The notes: generated from the sequence alone by a model not told the origin. Positions 16,622-25,418 are shown, counted from the stretch's first letter. The stretch: DNA of 64,000 nucleotides from Streptomyces bathyalis (GCF_015910445.1 NZ_CP048882.1:4774001-4838000), one strand, 5' to 3'. Program-made: numbers and translations.

Positions 16622-18442
16622 ATGTCGCAGCCGCCTCCGCCCCCCGGTCAGCCCTCCAGAGGGGACTCACCCGACCCCGAAAAGCCCGAAGAGACTCCGA
16701 ACCTGGAGAAGAAGGAGCCGGGAGCTCAGCAGGCGTCCCCGTCCCAGGGTGAGACGCCCCAGCAGCCCGCACAGCCCCCCTCCGGCGGCTTCGGTGCGCC
16801 GCCGCAGCCGCCCGCGGGTGGCTACGGCTATCCGCAGCAGCCGCCGTCCGGCGGTTTCGGAGCCCCGCCGCCGCAGCCTCCGGCCGCCGGTGGCTACGGC
16901 TACCCGCAGCAGCCGCCCGGGGGCGGAGGCGGCTACGGATTCCCCCAACAGCCGCCGCAGGGTGCCGGATACGGCTACGGCTACCAGCAGCATCCCGGCC
17001 AGCCCTACGGTCAGGGCCCGGGCATGTACCCGACGGCGCCGGGCTACGGGCCCGGCGGTCCCGGTGCCCCGGGAGGCAGCGGAAACGGCAAGGTCATCGC
17101 CATCGTCGCGGCAGCGGTCGCGATCGTCGTCGCGGTCGTCACCATCGGTATCTTCCTGGTGAACAAGGACGACGGCACGGAGGCCCGGCAGGACCCGAAG
17201 ACCGGAACGAACGACCCCGGCGGCGACAAGCCGGCCTCCACGGAGGGCAGGGAACTGTTCAAGATCCCCTCGCCGAAGCTCTCGGAAGATGAGACCGCGA
17301 GCGTCACCGGCGCCTGGGCCACCGACAAGATCTTCGCCAAGAGCACCCTCAACGGCATCATCGGCATGGACGCGGCCAGCGGGAAGCAGGCCTGGAAGAT
17401 CTCGCTCGACGGTCAGATCTGCGCCGCCGCCCGGCAGTCCACCGACGACGGGAAGGCCGCGGTCATCACGGCCGAGACCAAGTCCTCCCGCGCCAAGTGC
17501 AATCAGATGGCCGTCATCGACCTGGACAAGGGCAAGAAGCTCTGGCAGGAGACGATGCCCAGCAGCGAGAGCGCCGTCACGCTGGGCATGAATATGGCCA
17601 TCGGCAAGAACGTCGTCGCGGCCAAGTGGATCGGCGGCTCGGTGGCGTACAAGATGTCCGGCGGCACCCCGCTGTGGAAGTCCCAGAGCGGCGGCGGCTG
17701 CGAGGACGAGGGCTTCGCGGGCGGCGAAGAGCTCATGGCGGTCGTGCAGTGCGGCAGCTACGGCGACCCGAAGCTGAAGGTGCAGAAGCTCAACCCGAAG
17801 ACGGGCGAGGCGAATTGGGAGTTCGACGTTCCCAAGGGCGTGCAGACCGCCCGCATCGTCTCCGCGGACCCCGTCGTCATCGCGGTCGGAGCGGGCTCCA
17901 GCACCGCCACCGACGTCATGACGATCGGGGACGACGAGAAGCTCAAGGCCAAGATCTCGCTCGGCGACAACAAGTACGAGCCGGGGTGCAGCACCGGCGT
18001 CGAGTCGTGCACCTCCATCGTCGTGGACGACGACTACGTCTATCTCCCCTCGGCGAGGCACCAGGGCGACTCCGCCTCCACGAACGAGATCATCGCCTTC
18101 GACATCAACAGCGGCAGCCCCAAGTGGAAGTCGGACGCCGGTGAGAAGCGGACCATCGTCCCCGTGCGCATGCTGGACGGCAAGCTCATCGCGTACAAGA
18201 AGCCGACCTATGACGCGGGCGGACAGGTCGTCGCCGTCGACCCCGGCGCGCAGGGGAAGCAGGAGCTGTACATGCGTCACCCCGACGACAGCGCGGAGGA
18301 CGAGAACAACCTCGGCGGCATCAGCCTGAGGGAACCGCCGATCTACCAGAACGGGCGTCTCTTCCTCCACCAGACGCTGATCTCGAAGCGCAGCAGCACC
18401 AGTTACGGCAAGTACCTCGGCATCGGCTTCGGAGCCCAATGA
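16622..18442 (+). CDS. membrane-anchored PQQ-like beta-propeller protein
   Basis: The 606-residue protein begins with a cytoplasmic tail of about 155 residues rich in Pro/Gly/Gln/Tyr, with GGYGYPQQPP-type repeats. One membrane helix follows at 158-180 (IVAAAVAIVVAVVTIGIFLV). The extracytoplasmic part has repeated blades of the pyrrolo-quinoline-quinone-like type, e.g. GIIGMDAASGKQAWKISLDG, VIDLDKGKKLWQET and IAFDINSGSPKWKSD. Such propellers usually serve as binding scaffolds, and no catalytic residues are evident. GAGGGA precedes the ATG. Paralogues with the same layout are common in Streptomyces. Function unknown; a cell-envelope scaffold or sensor is my inference. Confidence 0.85.
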   Translation: MSQPPPPPGQPSRGDSPDPEKPEETPNLEKKEPGAQQASPSQGETPQQPAQPPSGGFGAPPQPPAGGYGYPQQPPSGGFGAPPPQPPAAGGYGYPQQPPGGGGGYGFPQQPPQGAGYGYGYQQHPGQPYGQGPGMYPTAPGYGPGGPGAPGGSGNGKVIAIVAAAVAIVVAVVTIGIFLVNKDDGTEARQDPKTGTNDPGGDKPASTEGRELFKIPSPKLSEDETASVTGAWATDKIFAKSTLNGIIGMDAASGKQAWKISLDGQICAAARQSTDDGKAAVITAETKSSRAKCNQMAVIDLDKGKKLWQETMPSSESAVTLGMNMAIGKNVVAAKWIGGSVAYKMSGGTPLWKSQSGGGCEDEGFAGGEELMAVVQCGSYGDPKLKVQKLNPKTGEANWEFDVPKGVQTARIVSADPVVIAVGAGSSTATDVMTIGDDEKLKAKISLGDNKYEPGCSTGVESCTSIVVDDDYVYLPSARHQGDSASTNEIIAFDINSGSPKWKSDAGEKRTIVPVRMLDGKLIAYKKPTYDAGGQVVAVDPGAQGKQELYMRHPDDSAEDENNLGGISLREPPIYQNGRLFLHQTLISKRSSTSYGKYLGIGFGAQ

Positions 18443-18624
18443 CCTGTAGGGCGCTGCCTCCCGCGTCTCCCCACGGCTTCGCCGGGTGACCGCCACCCGG
18501 GCCGGAGTCCGAGGGGGACTGATCACCGTTCGTCCGCCGTTCCTCCCACTTCTCCCCCCGAAGCGGCCCGGAACGGCGGGCGAACGTGTAGCTTCCGGGA
18601 GCACAGGAGGGGCTGTTCCCTTGC

Positions 18625-18656
18625 GCCCCCGGGCCGCCCGGGCCGCCCGGGCCCCA
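18625..18656. repeat. GC-only 9-bp microsatellite
   Basis: GGGCCGCCC-type units occur three times in a row between CCCCC and CCAGGGG. The stretch can fold on itself. It lies 50 bases upstream of the regulator gene at 18706. Confidence 0.7.
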
Positions 18657-18705
18657 GGGGTCCTGAGGGTGCGGCCGCAGGGTGCGGCGTGGGGGGTTGT
18701 TGCGC

Positions 18706-19392
18706 ATGAGCGTCCGGCTCATGGTGGTTGACGATCACAGACTGCTCGCCGAGGCGCTCGCCTCGGCGCTGAAACTGCGCGGCCACCGGGTGCTGGCTGC
18801 CGCCGCTCCGAGCGCGGGTGCGGCGGATCTGGTGCTGAGCAGGGCGCCCGAAGTCTGTCTGCTGGGGACGGCCTCTCCGGCCGAGCCCGGCGCGTTCGAC
18901 CCGGTCGTGCGGATCAAGCGCGAGAAGCCGCAGATAGCGGTGGTGGTGCTGGGCCCTGTGCCCAGCCCGCGCGGAGTGGCCTCCGCCTTCGCCGCCGGCG
19001 CGTCCGGCTACGTGCGGCACGACGAGCGCATCGAAGGCGTCGAGCGCGCCATGATGAAGGCCCGGGCGGGGGACGCGGCGGTCTCGCCGCAGCTGCTGCA
19101 GGAGTCCTTCGCGGACTTGCTCAACCCGGAACCCGAACCCGACGACGAGGGTGCTCGTCTCCTCCAGCTCCTCACGCGCCGCGAGGTGGAGGTGCTGATG
19201 CGGGTGGCCGAGGGGGAGGACACCCGGCTGATCGCCACGGGCATGCGGATAGCGCCCAGCACCGCCCGTACGCACGTGCAGCGCGTCCTGATGAAGCTGG
19301 GCGTCGGCTCCCGGCTGGAGGCGGCGGCGCTGGCGGCCCGCACGGGGCTGCTGGAGCGGGCGTACGAGCCGCTCTCCGACGAGGAGCAATAG
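18706..19392 (+). CDS. orphan LuxR/NarL-type regulator with degenerate receiver domain
   Basis: The 228-residue protein has a CheY-like N-terminal domain and a C-terminal LuxR helix-turn-helix (LTRREVEVLMRVAEGEDTRL, then MRIAPSTARTHVQRVLMKLG). The acidic pair survives (VVDDH, D9-D10). The phospho-acceptor position after the third strand is Gly54 (EVCLLGTASP) where typical receivers have Asp, and the usual Lys near GASGY is replaced (GASGYVRHDE). Conventional phosphorylation is therefore unlikely. I chose the ATG at 18706, eight codons inside the open frame, because GGGGGG precedes it and homology starts there. No kinase gene is adjacent. It lies upstream of galTEK and might act there, but nothing in the sequence proves this. 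Confidence 0.9.
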   Translation: MSVRLMVVDDHRLLAEALASALKLRGHRVLAAAAPSAGAADLVLSRAPEVCLLGTASPAEPGAFDPVVRIKREKPQIAVVVLGPVPSPRGVASAFAAGASGYVRHDERIEGVERAMMKARAGDAAVSPQLLQESFADLLNPEPEPDDEGARLLQLLTRREVEVLMRVAEGEDTRLIATGMRIAPSTARTHVQRVLMKLGVGSRLEAAALAARTGLLERAYEPLSDEEQ

Positions 19393-19530
19393 GCCCGCCC
19401 GCCCGCACCGTGGCGAACTGCCTTCCACACACCGGGGGATCCCACCGGTGTCCCAGCGGCATGCTCTGAATCTCCGAATGTCGCATGTGTACCGTATGCG
19501 CCTGCCCGCGAACGGCCGTTGCCGTCCAGG

Positions 19531-19552
19531 TCTGTTGGTCTTCTGTTGGTCT
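19531..19552 (+). promoter_or_regulatory. direct repeats upstream of galT, candidate operator
   Basis: TCTGTTGGTCT occurs twice in perfect tandem (19531-19541 and 19542-19552), and TATGTTGGC follows about 20 bases later. In S. lividans the galactose-inducible galP1 promoter contains direct hexamer repeats (recalled), so these may be the counterpart here. The surrounding DNA is less GC-rich than its neighbours, as expected of a promoter. Confidence 0.45.
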
Positions 19553-19615
19553 CTGATTTCTTGTGTGCGATTATGTTGGCGATGAGGTTCGGCTGGACGG
19601 TGAGGAGTGGCCCCC

Positions 19616-20806
19616 TTGAAGAAGACCTCGAACCGGCTCGCCGACGGCCGCGAGATCATCTACTACGACCTGCGTGACGACACGGTGCGCGACGCCGTGG
19701 ACCAGCGCCCGCTCGGCGCCACGTCGACGGCCTCCGAGATCCGCTACGACCCGCTGCTCTCGGAGTGGACCGCCGTCACCGCGCACCGGCAGGAGCGCAC
19801 CTACCACCCGCCCGCGGACGCCTGCCCGCTGTGCCCCACCCGCGACGGCCGGCTCAGCGAGATCCCCGAACCCGGCTACGACGTCGCCGTGTTCGAGAAC
19901 CGGTTCCCCTCCTTCACCGGAGGCCCCGGCCCCGGGGCCGCGGCCGGGCCGCACGGCCTGATGGCGCAGCGGCCCGGCGCCGGGCGATGCGAGGTCGTCT
20001 GCTTCACCCCCGACCACCACGCCTCGTTCGCTTCCCTCACGGACGAACAGGCCCGGCTGGTGCTGGATGTCTGGACGGACCGCACCGCCGAACTCTCCCA
20101 GCGTCCCGGTGTCGAGCAGGTCTTCTGCTTCGAGAACCGCGGCGAGGAGATCGGCGTGACCCTCCAGCATCCGCACGGCCAGATCTACGCCTACCCCTTC
20201 ACCACGCCCCGCACGGAGCGCATGCTCGGCTCCCTCGCCCGGCACGCCGCCGCCACCGGCGGACGCAACCTCTTCGACGACGTCGTCGCCGCCGAACTGG
20301 CCGACACCCGGCGCGTGGTGTGCGAGAGCGCCCACTGGGTCGCCTTCGTGCCGCACGCCGCGCACTGGCCGTACGAGGTGCACCTCTACCCCAGGGAACG
20401 GGTGCCGGACCTGCTCGCACTGAGCGAGGAGGCGAGGGCCGACTTCCCCGCCCTGTATCTGGAGGTCCTGCGCCGCTTCGACCGCCTCTTCGGCCCGGAC
20501 GAGCCGCCCACCCCCTACATAGCCGCCTGGCATCAGGCGCCGTTCAATCTGCCCGCGAGCGGGCGGCAGCACGGTGCACGGGCGGACGGTGAAGCGGTGT
20601 CCGTGACCCGCGAGGACTTCGCGCTCCACCTTGAGCTTTTCACCATCCGACGGACTTCCGGCAAACTGAAGTTTCTCGCGGGTTCCGAATCCGGGATGAA
20701 CGTGTTCATCAATGATGTGCCGCCGGAGCGCGCGGCCGAGCGACTGCGAGAGGTAGCCAGTGACCGCCAGCCAACGGGGAGCGAACCCCGCACCGAACTC
20801 CGGTAA
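19616..20806 (+). CDS. galT: galactose-1-phosphate uridylyltransferase
   Basis: GalT swaps the uridylyl group between UDP-glucose and galactose-1-phosphate, the second step of the Leloir pathway. The 396-residue product has the N-terminal Zn site CPLCPTRDG, the segment FENRFPSF, and the active-site motif TLQHPHGQIYAYPF with its His-Pro-His nucleophile. C-terminal metal ligands lie in HLELFTIRR and the preceding loops. I chose TTG at 19616 because GAGGAG lies nine bases upstream and MKKTSNRLADGREIIYYD matches the family; the GTG at 19607 overlaps that ribosome site. The 3' end overlaps galE by 47 bases. Expression is probably galactose-responsive. Confidence 0.95.
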   Translation: MKKTSNRLADGREIIYYDLRDDTVRDAVDQRPLGATSTASEIRYDPLLSEWTAVTAHRQERTYHPPADACPLCPTRDGRLSEIPEPGYDVAVFENRFPSFTGGPGPGAAAGPHGLMAQRPGAGRCEVVCFTPDHHASFASLTDEQARLVLDVWTDRTAELSQRPGVEQVFCFENRGEEIGVTLQHPHGQIYAYPFTTPRTERMLGSLARHAAATGGRNLFDDVVAAELADTRRVVCESAHWVAFVPHAAHWPYEVHLYPRERVPDLLALSEEARADFPALYLEVLRRFDRLFGPDEPPTPYIAAWHQAPFNLPASGRQHGARADGEAVSVTREDFALHLELFTIRRTSGKLKFLAGSESGMNVFINDVPPERAAERLREVASDRQPTGSEPRTELR

Positions 20807-21812
20807 GTACCTGGTCACAGGGGGTGCGGGATACGTCGGAAGCGTCGTCGCCGCGCACCTGCTGGAGGCGGGGCACTCCGTCACCGTGCTCGACGACCTC
20901 TCCACCGGCTTCCGCGAGGCCGTCCCCGAGGGCGCCGAGTTCGTCGAGGGGCGCGTGCAGGACGCCGGCCGTGTGCTCGACGCCTCCTACGACGGTGTGC
21001 TGCACTTCGCTGCCCACTCGCAGGTCGGCGAGTCCGTCCAGGACCCTGCCAAGTACTGGCGGAACAACGTCGGCGGCAGCATCGAGCTGCTGGGCGCCAT
21101 GCGCGAGGCGGGCGTGCGCCGGCTCGTCTTCTCCTCGACGGCGGCCACCTACGGCGAGCCGCTGAGGACGCCGATCACCGAGGACGCGTTCGAGGCGCCG
21201 ACGAACCCCTACGGTGCCTCGAAGCTCGCCGTCGACCACATGATCAGCGGCGAATGCCGTGCGCACGGCCTCGCCGCCGTGTCGCTGCGCTACTTCAACG
21301 TCGCAGGCGCGTACGGGCGTTACGGCGAGCGGCACGACCCCGAGTCGCACCTGATCCCGATCGTGCTCCAGGTCGCCCAGGGCCGCCGCGAAGCCGTCTC
21401 AGTGTTCGGCGACGACTATCCGACGCCCGACGGCACCTGCGTACGCGACTACATCCACGTCGCGGACCTCGCCGAGGCACACCTGCTCGCCATGACGGCC
21501 ATGACCGGTGGAGACTCCGGGGAGTCCGGGCCCGGAGAGGTGCCGCCCGGCACACATCTGATCTGCAACCTCGGCAACGGCAACGGATTCTCCGTGCGCG
21601 AGGTCATCGAGACCGTGCGCAAGGTGACCGGCCACCCCGTGCCCGAGACGCCGGCGCCCCGCCGTGAGGGCGACCCGGCCGCGCTCGTGGCGTCCGCGGA
21701 GCGCGCGATCAACAGCCTGGGATGGCACCCCTCGCGCACGGACCTCGCCGAAATCGTCGACGACGCCTGGGACTTCACCCAGCGGTACACCGGGCAGGCC
21801 GGTACTTCATGA
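20760..21812 (+). CDS. galE: UDP-glucose 4-epimerase
   Basis: GalE interconverts UDP-galactose and UDP-glucose using bound NAD+. The 350-residue extended-SDR protein has the Rossmann motif VTGGAGYVGS, the DDLSTG segment, the SSTAATYG strand with the catalytic Ser/Thr, and the NPYGASK motif supplying Tyr and Lys. Further on are the RYFNVAGA and RDYIHVADLA signatures. The start GTG at 20760 lies inside the end of galT with GAGAGG before it. The first 15 residues are an extension ahead of the Rossmann strand. An inserted loop (MTGGDSGESGPGEVPP) is slightly longer than usual. The stop overlaps galK as ATGA. Confidence 0.96.
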   Translation: MTASQRGANPAPNSGKYLVTGGAGYVGSVVAAHLLEAGHSVTVLDDLSTGFREAVPEGAEFVEGRVQDAGRVLDASYDGVLHFAAHSQVGESVQDPAKYWRNNVGGSIELLGAMREAGVRRLVFSSTAATYGEPLRTPITEDAFEAPTNPYGASKLAVDHMISGECRAHGLAAVSLRYFNVAGAYGRYGERHDPESHLIPIVLQVAQGRREAVSVFGDDYPTPDGTCVRDYIHVADLAEAHLLAMTAMTGGDSGESGPGEVPPGTHLICNLGNGNGFSVREVIETVRKVTGHPVPETPAPRREGDPAALVASAERAINSLGWHPSRTDLAEIVDDAWDFTQRYTGQAGTS

Positions 21813-22966
21813 CGGACGGCTTCCGCGCGGTGTACGGGGCGGCGCCCGGGGGTGTGTGGGCGGCGCCGGGCCGGGTCAACCTGATCGGTGAACACACCGA
21901 CTACAACGACGGCCTGGTCATGCCGCTCGCCCTCCCGCACACCTGCCGCGTGGAGGCCGCCCGCCGCGACGACGGCGTACTGAGGCTGCACTCGGCCGAC
22001 GCACCGGGTGGTGTCACCGAGCTTTCCGTGGACGGACTCGCCCCGCAGGGTGCCATGGGCGGCGACCGCGGCGGCTGGGCCGCCTACCCGGCGGGCGTGG
22101 CGTGGGCGCTGCGCGCCGCCGGACACCGGGTCGGCGGAGCCGACCTGCACTTCGAGAGCAGCGTGCCGACCGGGGCAGGGCTGTCCTCGTCCGCGGCCCT
22201 GGAGGTCGCCACGGCCCTGGCCCTGAGCGACCTGTACGGGCTGGACATCCCGGCAGCCCGCCTCGCCGAGCTGTGCCGGCGCGCGGAGAACGACTTCGTC
22301 GGCGTCCCGTGCGGCGTCATGGACCAGATGGCCTCGGCCTGCTGCACCTCCGGGCACGCGCTGTACCTGGACACCCGCGACCTGAGCAGCAGGCAGGTCC
22401 CCTTCGACCTCGCCGCGCAGGGCCTGCGGCTGCTGGTCGTCGACACCCGCGTCAAGCACGCGCTGGGTGACGGCGCCTACGCCGAACGCCGAGCCGGATG
22501 TGAGGCGGGCGCCGCGGCACTGGGCGTCGGCAGTCTGCGTGAGGTCCCGTACGGGGAGCTTCCGGCCGCGCTCGAACGCATCGGGGACGAGGCGCTGCGT
22601 CCGCTGGTGCGGCACGTCGTCACCGAGAACGAGCGCGTCGAGCGCACCATCGGCCTCCTCGACGCGGGCGAGACGCACGCCATCGGGCCCGTACTGACCG
22701 AGGGGCACGCCTCGTTGCGCGACGATTTCGGTGTCTCCTGCGCCGAACTCGACCTGGTCGTCGAGGCGTCGAACGCGAGCGGCGCGCTGGGCGCCCGCAT
22801 GACCGGCGGCGGATTCGGCGGTTCGGCGATCGTGCTCGTACGGGCCGGGGATGCGGATTCCGTGTCCAAGGCGGTCGGCGAGGCCTTCGCGGAGGCCGGC
22901 CACCGCGAGCCACGAGTCTTCGAGGCGGTGCCCGGTCCCGGCGCGCGGCGGGTCACAGACGCTTGA
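21809..22966 (+). CDS. galK: galactokinase
   Basis: GalK phosphorylates alpha-D-galactose with ATP, the first Leloir step. The 385-residue GHMP kinase has the galactokinase signature GRVNLIGEHTDYNDG near the N-terminus, the ATP-binding motif PTGAGLSSSAALEVA, and GARMTGGGFGGSA near the C-terminus. CGVMDQMAS contains the catalytic-base Asp region. The ATG at 21809 overlaps the galE stop (ATGA), and the longer open frame upstream is a galE shadow. It ends the galTEK operon and overlaps the convergent acetyltransferase gene by 14 bases. Confidence 0.97.
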   Translation: MTDGFRAVYGAAPGGVWAAPGRVNLIGEHTDYNDGLVMPLALPHTCRVEAARRDDGVLRLHSADAPGGVTELSVDGLAPQGAMGGDRGGWAAYPAGVAWALRAAGHRVGGADLHFESSVPTGAGLSSSAALEVATALALSDLYGLDIPAARLAELCRRAENDFVGVPCGVMDQMASACCTSGHALYLDTRDLSSRQVPFDLAAQGLRLLVVDTRVKHALGDGAYAERRAGCEAGAAALGVGSLREVPYGELPAALERIGDEALRPLVRHVVTENERVERTIGLLDAGETHAIGPVLTEGHASLRDDFGVSCAELDLVVEASNASGALGARMTGGGFGGSAIVLVRAGDADSVSKAVGEAFAEAGHREPRVFEAVPGPGARRVTDA

Positions 22967-23390
22967 CGAAGAGATGGTCGGCTGACCCGGGCGGGTAGTC
23001 CTCGACCGTTCCGACGAGGGTGTAGCCCATCTTCGAGTAGAAGCCGGGGGCCTGGAATCCGAAGGTCTCCACGCGTGAACCCGTGCAGCCGTGTTCCTCG
23101 CGGGCCTTCTCCTCCGCGGCGGCGATGAGCCGGGAGCCCAGACCCGAACCGCGCAACTGCTCGGCCACCCACAGCAGTTCGATGTGCAGCCAGTGCGCCC
23201 AGGCGTTGCCGACGAGTCCGCCGGCGAGTTCTTCGCCCTCGAACGCGTAGACCTCGACGGGCACTTCGGAATCCGCAGGTGTTCCGCGCAGATCTCGCAT
23301 CATGGGTGATCTGCGGGAGTTGGTTTCGCGGAGGCCTTGATGAACCTGGTGGCGTCTTCGCTCGTCGGCCTGTGTCTCGATACGGAACAT
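22953..23390 (-). CDS. GNAT-family N-acetyltransferase
   Basis: The 145-residue protein has the GNAT acetyl-CoA-binding loop in LRGSGLGSRLIAAAEEKARE (a Q/RxxGxG/A-type motif), preceded by the IELLWVAEQ strand. The family's closing segment TFGFQAPGFYSKMGY follows. I use the ATG at 23388-23390 because the N-terminal MFRIETQADE matches the family and GAGGGA lies just before it. The stop codon lies inside the end of galK on the other strand, a 14-base convergent overlap. The substrate is unknown. It is divergent from the regulator gene at 23687. Confidence 0.88.
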   Translation of the reverse strand: MFRIETQADERRRHQVHQGLRETNSRRSPMMRDLRGTPADSEVPVEVYAFEGEELAGGLVGNAWAHWLHIELLWVAEQLRGSGLGSRLIAAAEEKAREEHGCTGSRVETFGFQAPGFYSKMGYTLVGTVEDYPPGSADHLFVKRL

Positions 23391-23686
23391 GTCCCTCAGT
23401 TCACGCCATGGCCAAGCAGTTTCGCCAATCGGTTTCCGTTGTCATCCCCCGGGCTTACCCTGAGTCGTATGCATCGCACCGGTGGGGGCCGGTGCCAGTC
23501 AGGGGGCGGGCGGCCGGGCAGGCCACGCCGGGCAGGTATGCCGGGTTGGGCAGGCACGGGCGTGGCGGTGTCCTCTCCACGGCTTCGATGTCGGAGGGGG
23601 CCCAGCGGGGCGAGGAGATTCCCCCAGCACATGCATCTCTTCCCTTCGCCGCGGGGGTGACGGTACCGGCACTGCCAGGGGGCGAC

Positions 23687-24592
23687 ATGCAACGTATCCG
23701 TGTGCTGGTGGTCGACGACCACCGGATCTTCGCAGAGTCCCTGGCCGCTGCGCTTGCGGCCGAGCAGGACGTGGAGGTCGCCGCCGCCGGCAGCGTCCAG
23801 GCGGCGCTGCGCTGTCTTGAACGGGGCGCCGCCGACGGGCGGCGCTTCGACGTGATGCTCGTGGACGCGGACCTGTCGTCGCCTGCCGGCGGCCTTGCCG
23901 CGGCTTCGGGCGCCGGGGCGGGTGGTGCGGCTGCCCCGGGTCCGGCAGCCGTCGCCGCGAACGGGGCCGACCGGGTCTCGGCCGTGGTTCCGCGTGACGG
24001 CACCCTCAACGGGTCGGCCGCGGCGAACAGTTCGGCCACCGGTGGCGGTGCACGTCCGTCCGGTGGCAATGCGGCGTCTTCCGAGTCGGGCCCCGGTGGC
24101 ATTCCACTCGTCGGCCGCGTGCGCAGCGAACACCCCGACGTGCGCAGCGTGGTGCTCGCCGAGCGGGACGACCCGAGGCAGGCCGCCTCGGCACTGCAGG
24201 CCGGCGCCGGCGGCTGGGTCGCCAAGGACTGTTCGCTCTCCCGGCTCCTCCAGGTCATCCGCGGAGTGCTCAAAGACGAAACGCATCTGCCGCCCGCGCT
24301 TCTGACGGGCGTGCTCAAGGAACTGACGGCCTCTCGCAAGCACCGCACCGAGAGCGAGCGCCTCGTGGAGTCGCTGACGCCGAGGGAGCGCGAGGTGCTG
24401 CGCTGCATGGTCGCCGGACTCGGCCGCAAGGCTGTCGCCGAGCGGCTGTATCTCTCGCCGCACACGGTCCGCACGCACATGCAGAACGTGCTGGGCAAGC
24501 TCGGAGTCCACTCGACCCTTGCCGCGGTCGCGCTGGCCCGCAGGGCGGGGGTCGGCCCCGTCGACCTGGAGCCGAGCAGCGCCGCACGCTGA
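23687..24592 (+). CDS. orphan NarL/LuxR-type response regulator with insertion in receiver
   Basis: The 301-residue protein begins with a canonical receiver start, RIRVLVVDDHRIFAESL, and keeps the phospho-acceptor Asp60 in DVMLVDADL. Directly after it comes an insertion of about 75 residues rich in Ala/Gly/Ser (roughly 64-140). The receiver then resumes at IPLVGRVRSEHPDVRSVVL and GAGGWVAKDCS with the conserved Lys. The C-terminus is a LuxR helix-turn-helix (LTPREREVLRCMVAG, LSPHTVRTHMQNVLGKLG). AGGGGG precedes the ATG at 23687; the open frame to 23279 is noncoding. No cognate kinase is adjacent. Together with the regulator at 18706 it brackets galTEK. Confidence 0.92.
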   Translation: MQRIRVLVVDDHRIFAESLAAALAAEQDVEVAAAGSVQAALRCLERGAADGRRFDVMLVDADLSSPAGGLAAASGAGAGGAAAPGPAAVAANGADRVSAVVPRDGTLNGSAAANSSATGGGARPSGGNAASSESGPGGIPLVGRVRSEHPDVRSVVLAERDDPRQAASALQAGAGGWVAKDCSLSRLLQVIRGVLKDETHLPPALLTGVLKELTASRKHRTESERLVESLTPREREVLRCMVAGLGRKAVAERLYLSPHTVRTHMQNVLGKLGVHSTLAAVALARRAGVGPVDLEPSSAAR

Positions 24593-24644
24593 GCCGATGC
24601 CGGGGTCGGCGGCCTGCCGGACCGGGCGGCTCGTGCGCAGCGCG

Positions 24645-25412
24645 TCAGAGCGAGGTCTTGTACACGCTCCAACCGCCGTCCACGACGAGGTTCGTGCCCG
24701 TCACGTATGACGCGTCGTCGGAGAGCAGGAAGGCGATGACGGCGGCCACCTCTTCGGGGTGCCCGTAGCGGCCCGCGACCGTCTGCTCGGCCGTCCGCCG
24801 GGCGTCCTCCTCGCTCGTGCCCTCCCAGGCGCCGGTCACGATCGGCCCGGGCAGCACGCTGTTGACGCGGATCTCCGGACCGTAGTCGACGGCCAGTTGC
24901 CGGCCGAGCCCCGTCAGTCCCGCCTTGGCTGCCGCGTACGCCGGCCGCTCCCGCAGACCGACGAGGGCCTGCACGGACGAGGTCAGTACGACGGATCCAC
25001 GGCGTGAGCGCAGATCCTCCAGGCAGGCCCGTAAGCCGAGGAAGGCACCGGTGAGGTTGACGCCCAACTGCCACTGCCAGTCGGAGAGGGAGAGCTCACC
25101 GGCCGGTCCCGGCAGCATCAGCCCGGCGTTGCTGACCAGCCCGTCGACGGGGCCGAACCCCTCGTGCGCCGTGCGCAGGGCCCTGGCCCAGGCGGGTTCG
25201 TCGGTGACGTCTCCGAGTACGAACGCCGCGCGTGCGCCGGATGCGGTGATCTCGCGCGCCGTGCGGTGACCGTCCTCCTCGTCGCTGTCGAGAATGACGA
25301 CCGCGGCGCCCTCATCGGCCAGCCTGTGAGCCGTCGCGGCGCCGATACCCGCACCACCACCGGTGATCAGGACGGTACGTCCCGCGAATCGTTCCGAATG
25401 ACGTCCGCCCAT
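24645..25412 (-). CDS. short-chain dehydrogenase/reductase (SDR)
   Basis: The 255-residue classical SDR has the coenzyme motif TGGGAGIG, the VSNAG motif, catalytic Ser in VVLTSSVQ, and YAAAK supplying Tyr and Lys. NSVLPGPIVTGAW and the C-terminal GTNLVVDGGWS are typical of 3-oxoacyl-ACP-reductase-like members. An Asp at the end of the second strand (ILDSDEED) suggests NAD(H) over NADP(H). The substrate cannot be assigned. The ATG lies six bases after a TAGCAT box with no ribosome site, so the gene is probably leaderless. Confidence 0.92.
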   Translation of the reverse strand: MGGRHSERFAGRTVLITGGGAGIGAATAHRLADEGAAVVILDSDEEDGHRTAREITASGARAAFVLGDVTDEPAWARALRTAHEGFGPVDGLVSNAGLMLPGPAGELSLSDWQWQLGVNLTGAFLGLRACLEDLRSRRGSVVLTSSVQALVGLRERPAYAAAKAGLTGLGRQLAVDYGPEIRVNSVLPGPIVTGAWEGTSEEDARRTAEQTVAGRYGHPEEVAAVIAFLLSDDASYVTGTNLVVDGGWSVYKTSL

Positions 25413-25418
25413 GCACGG

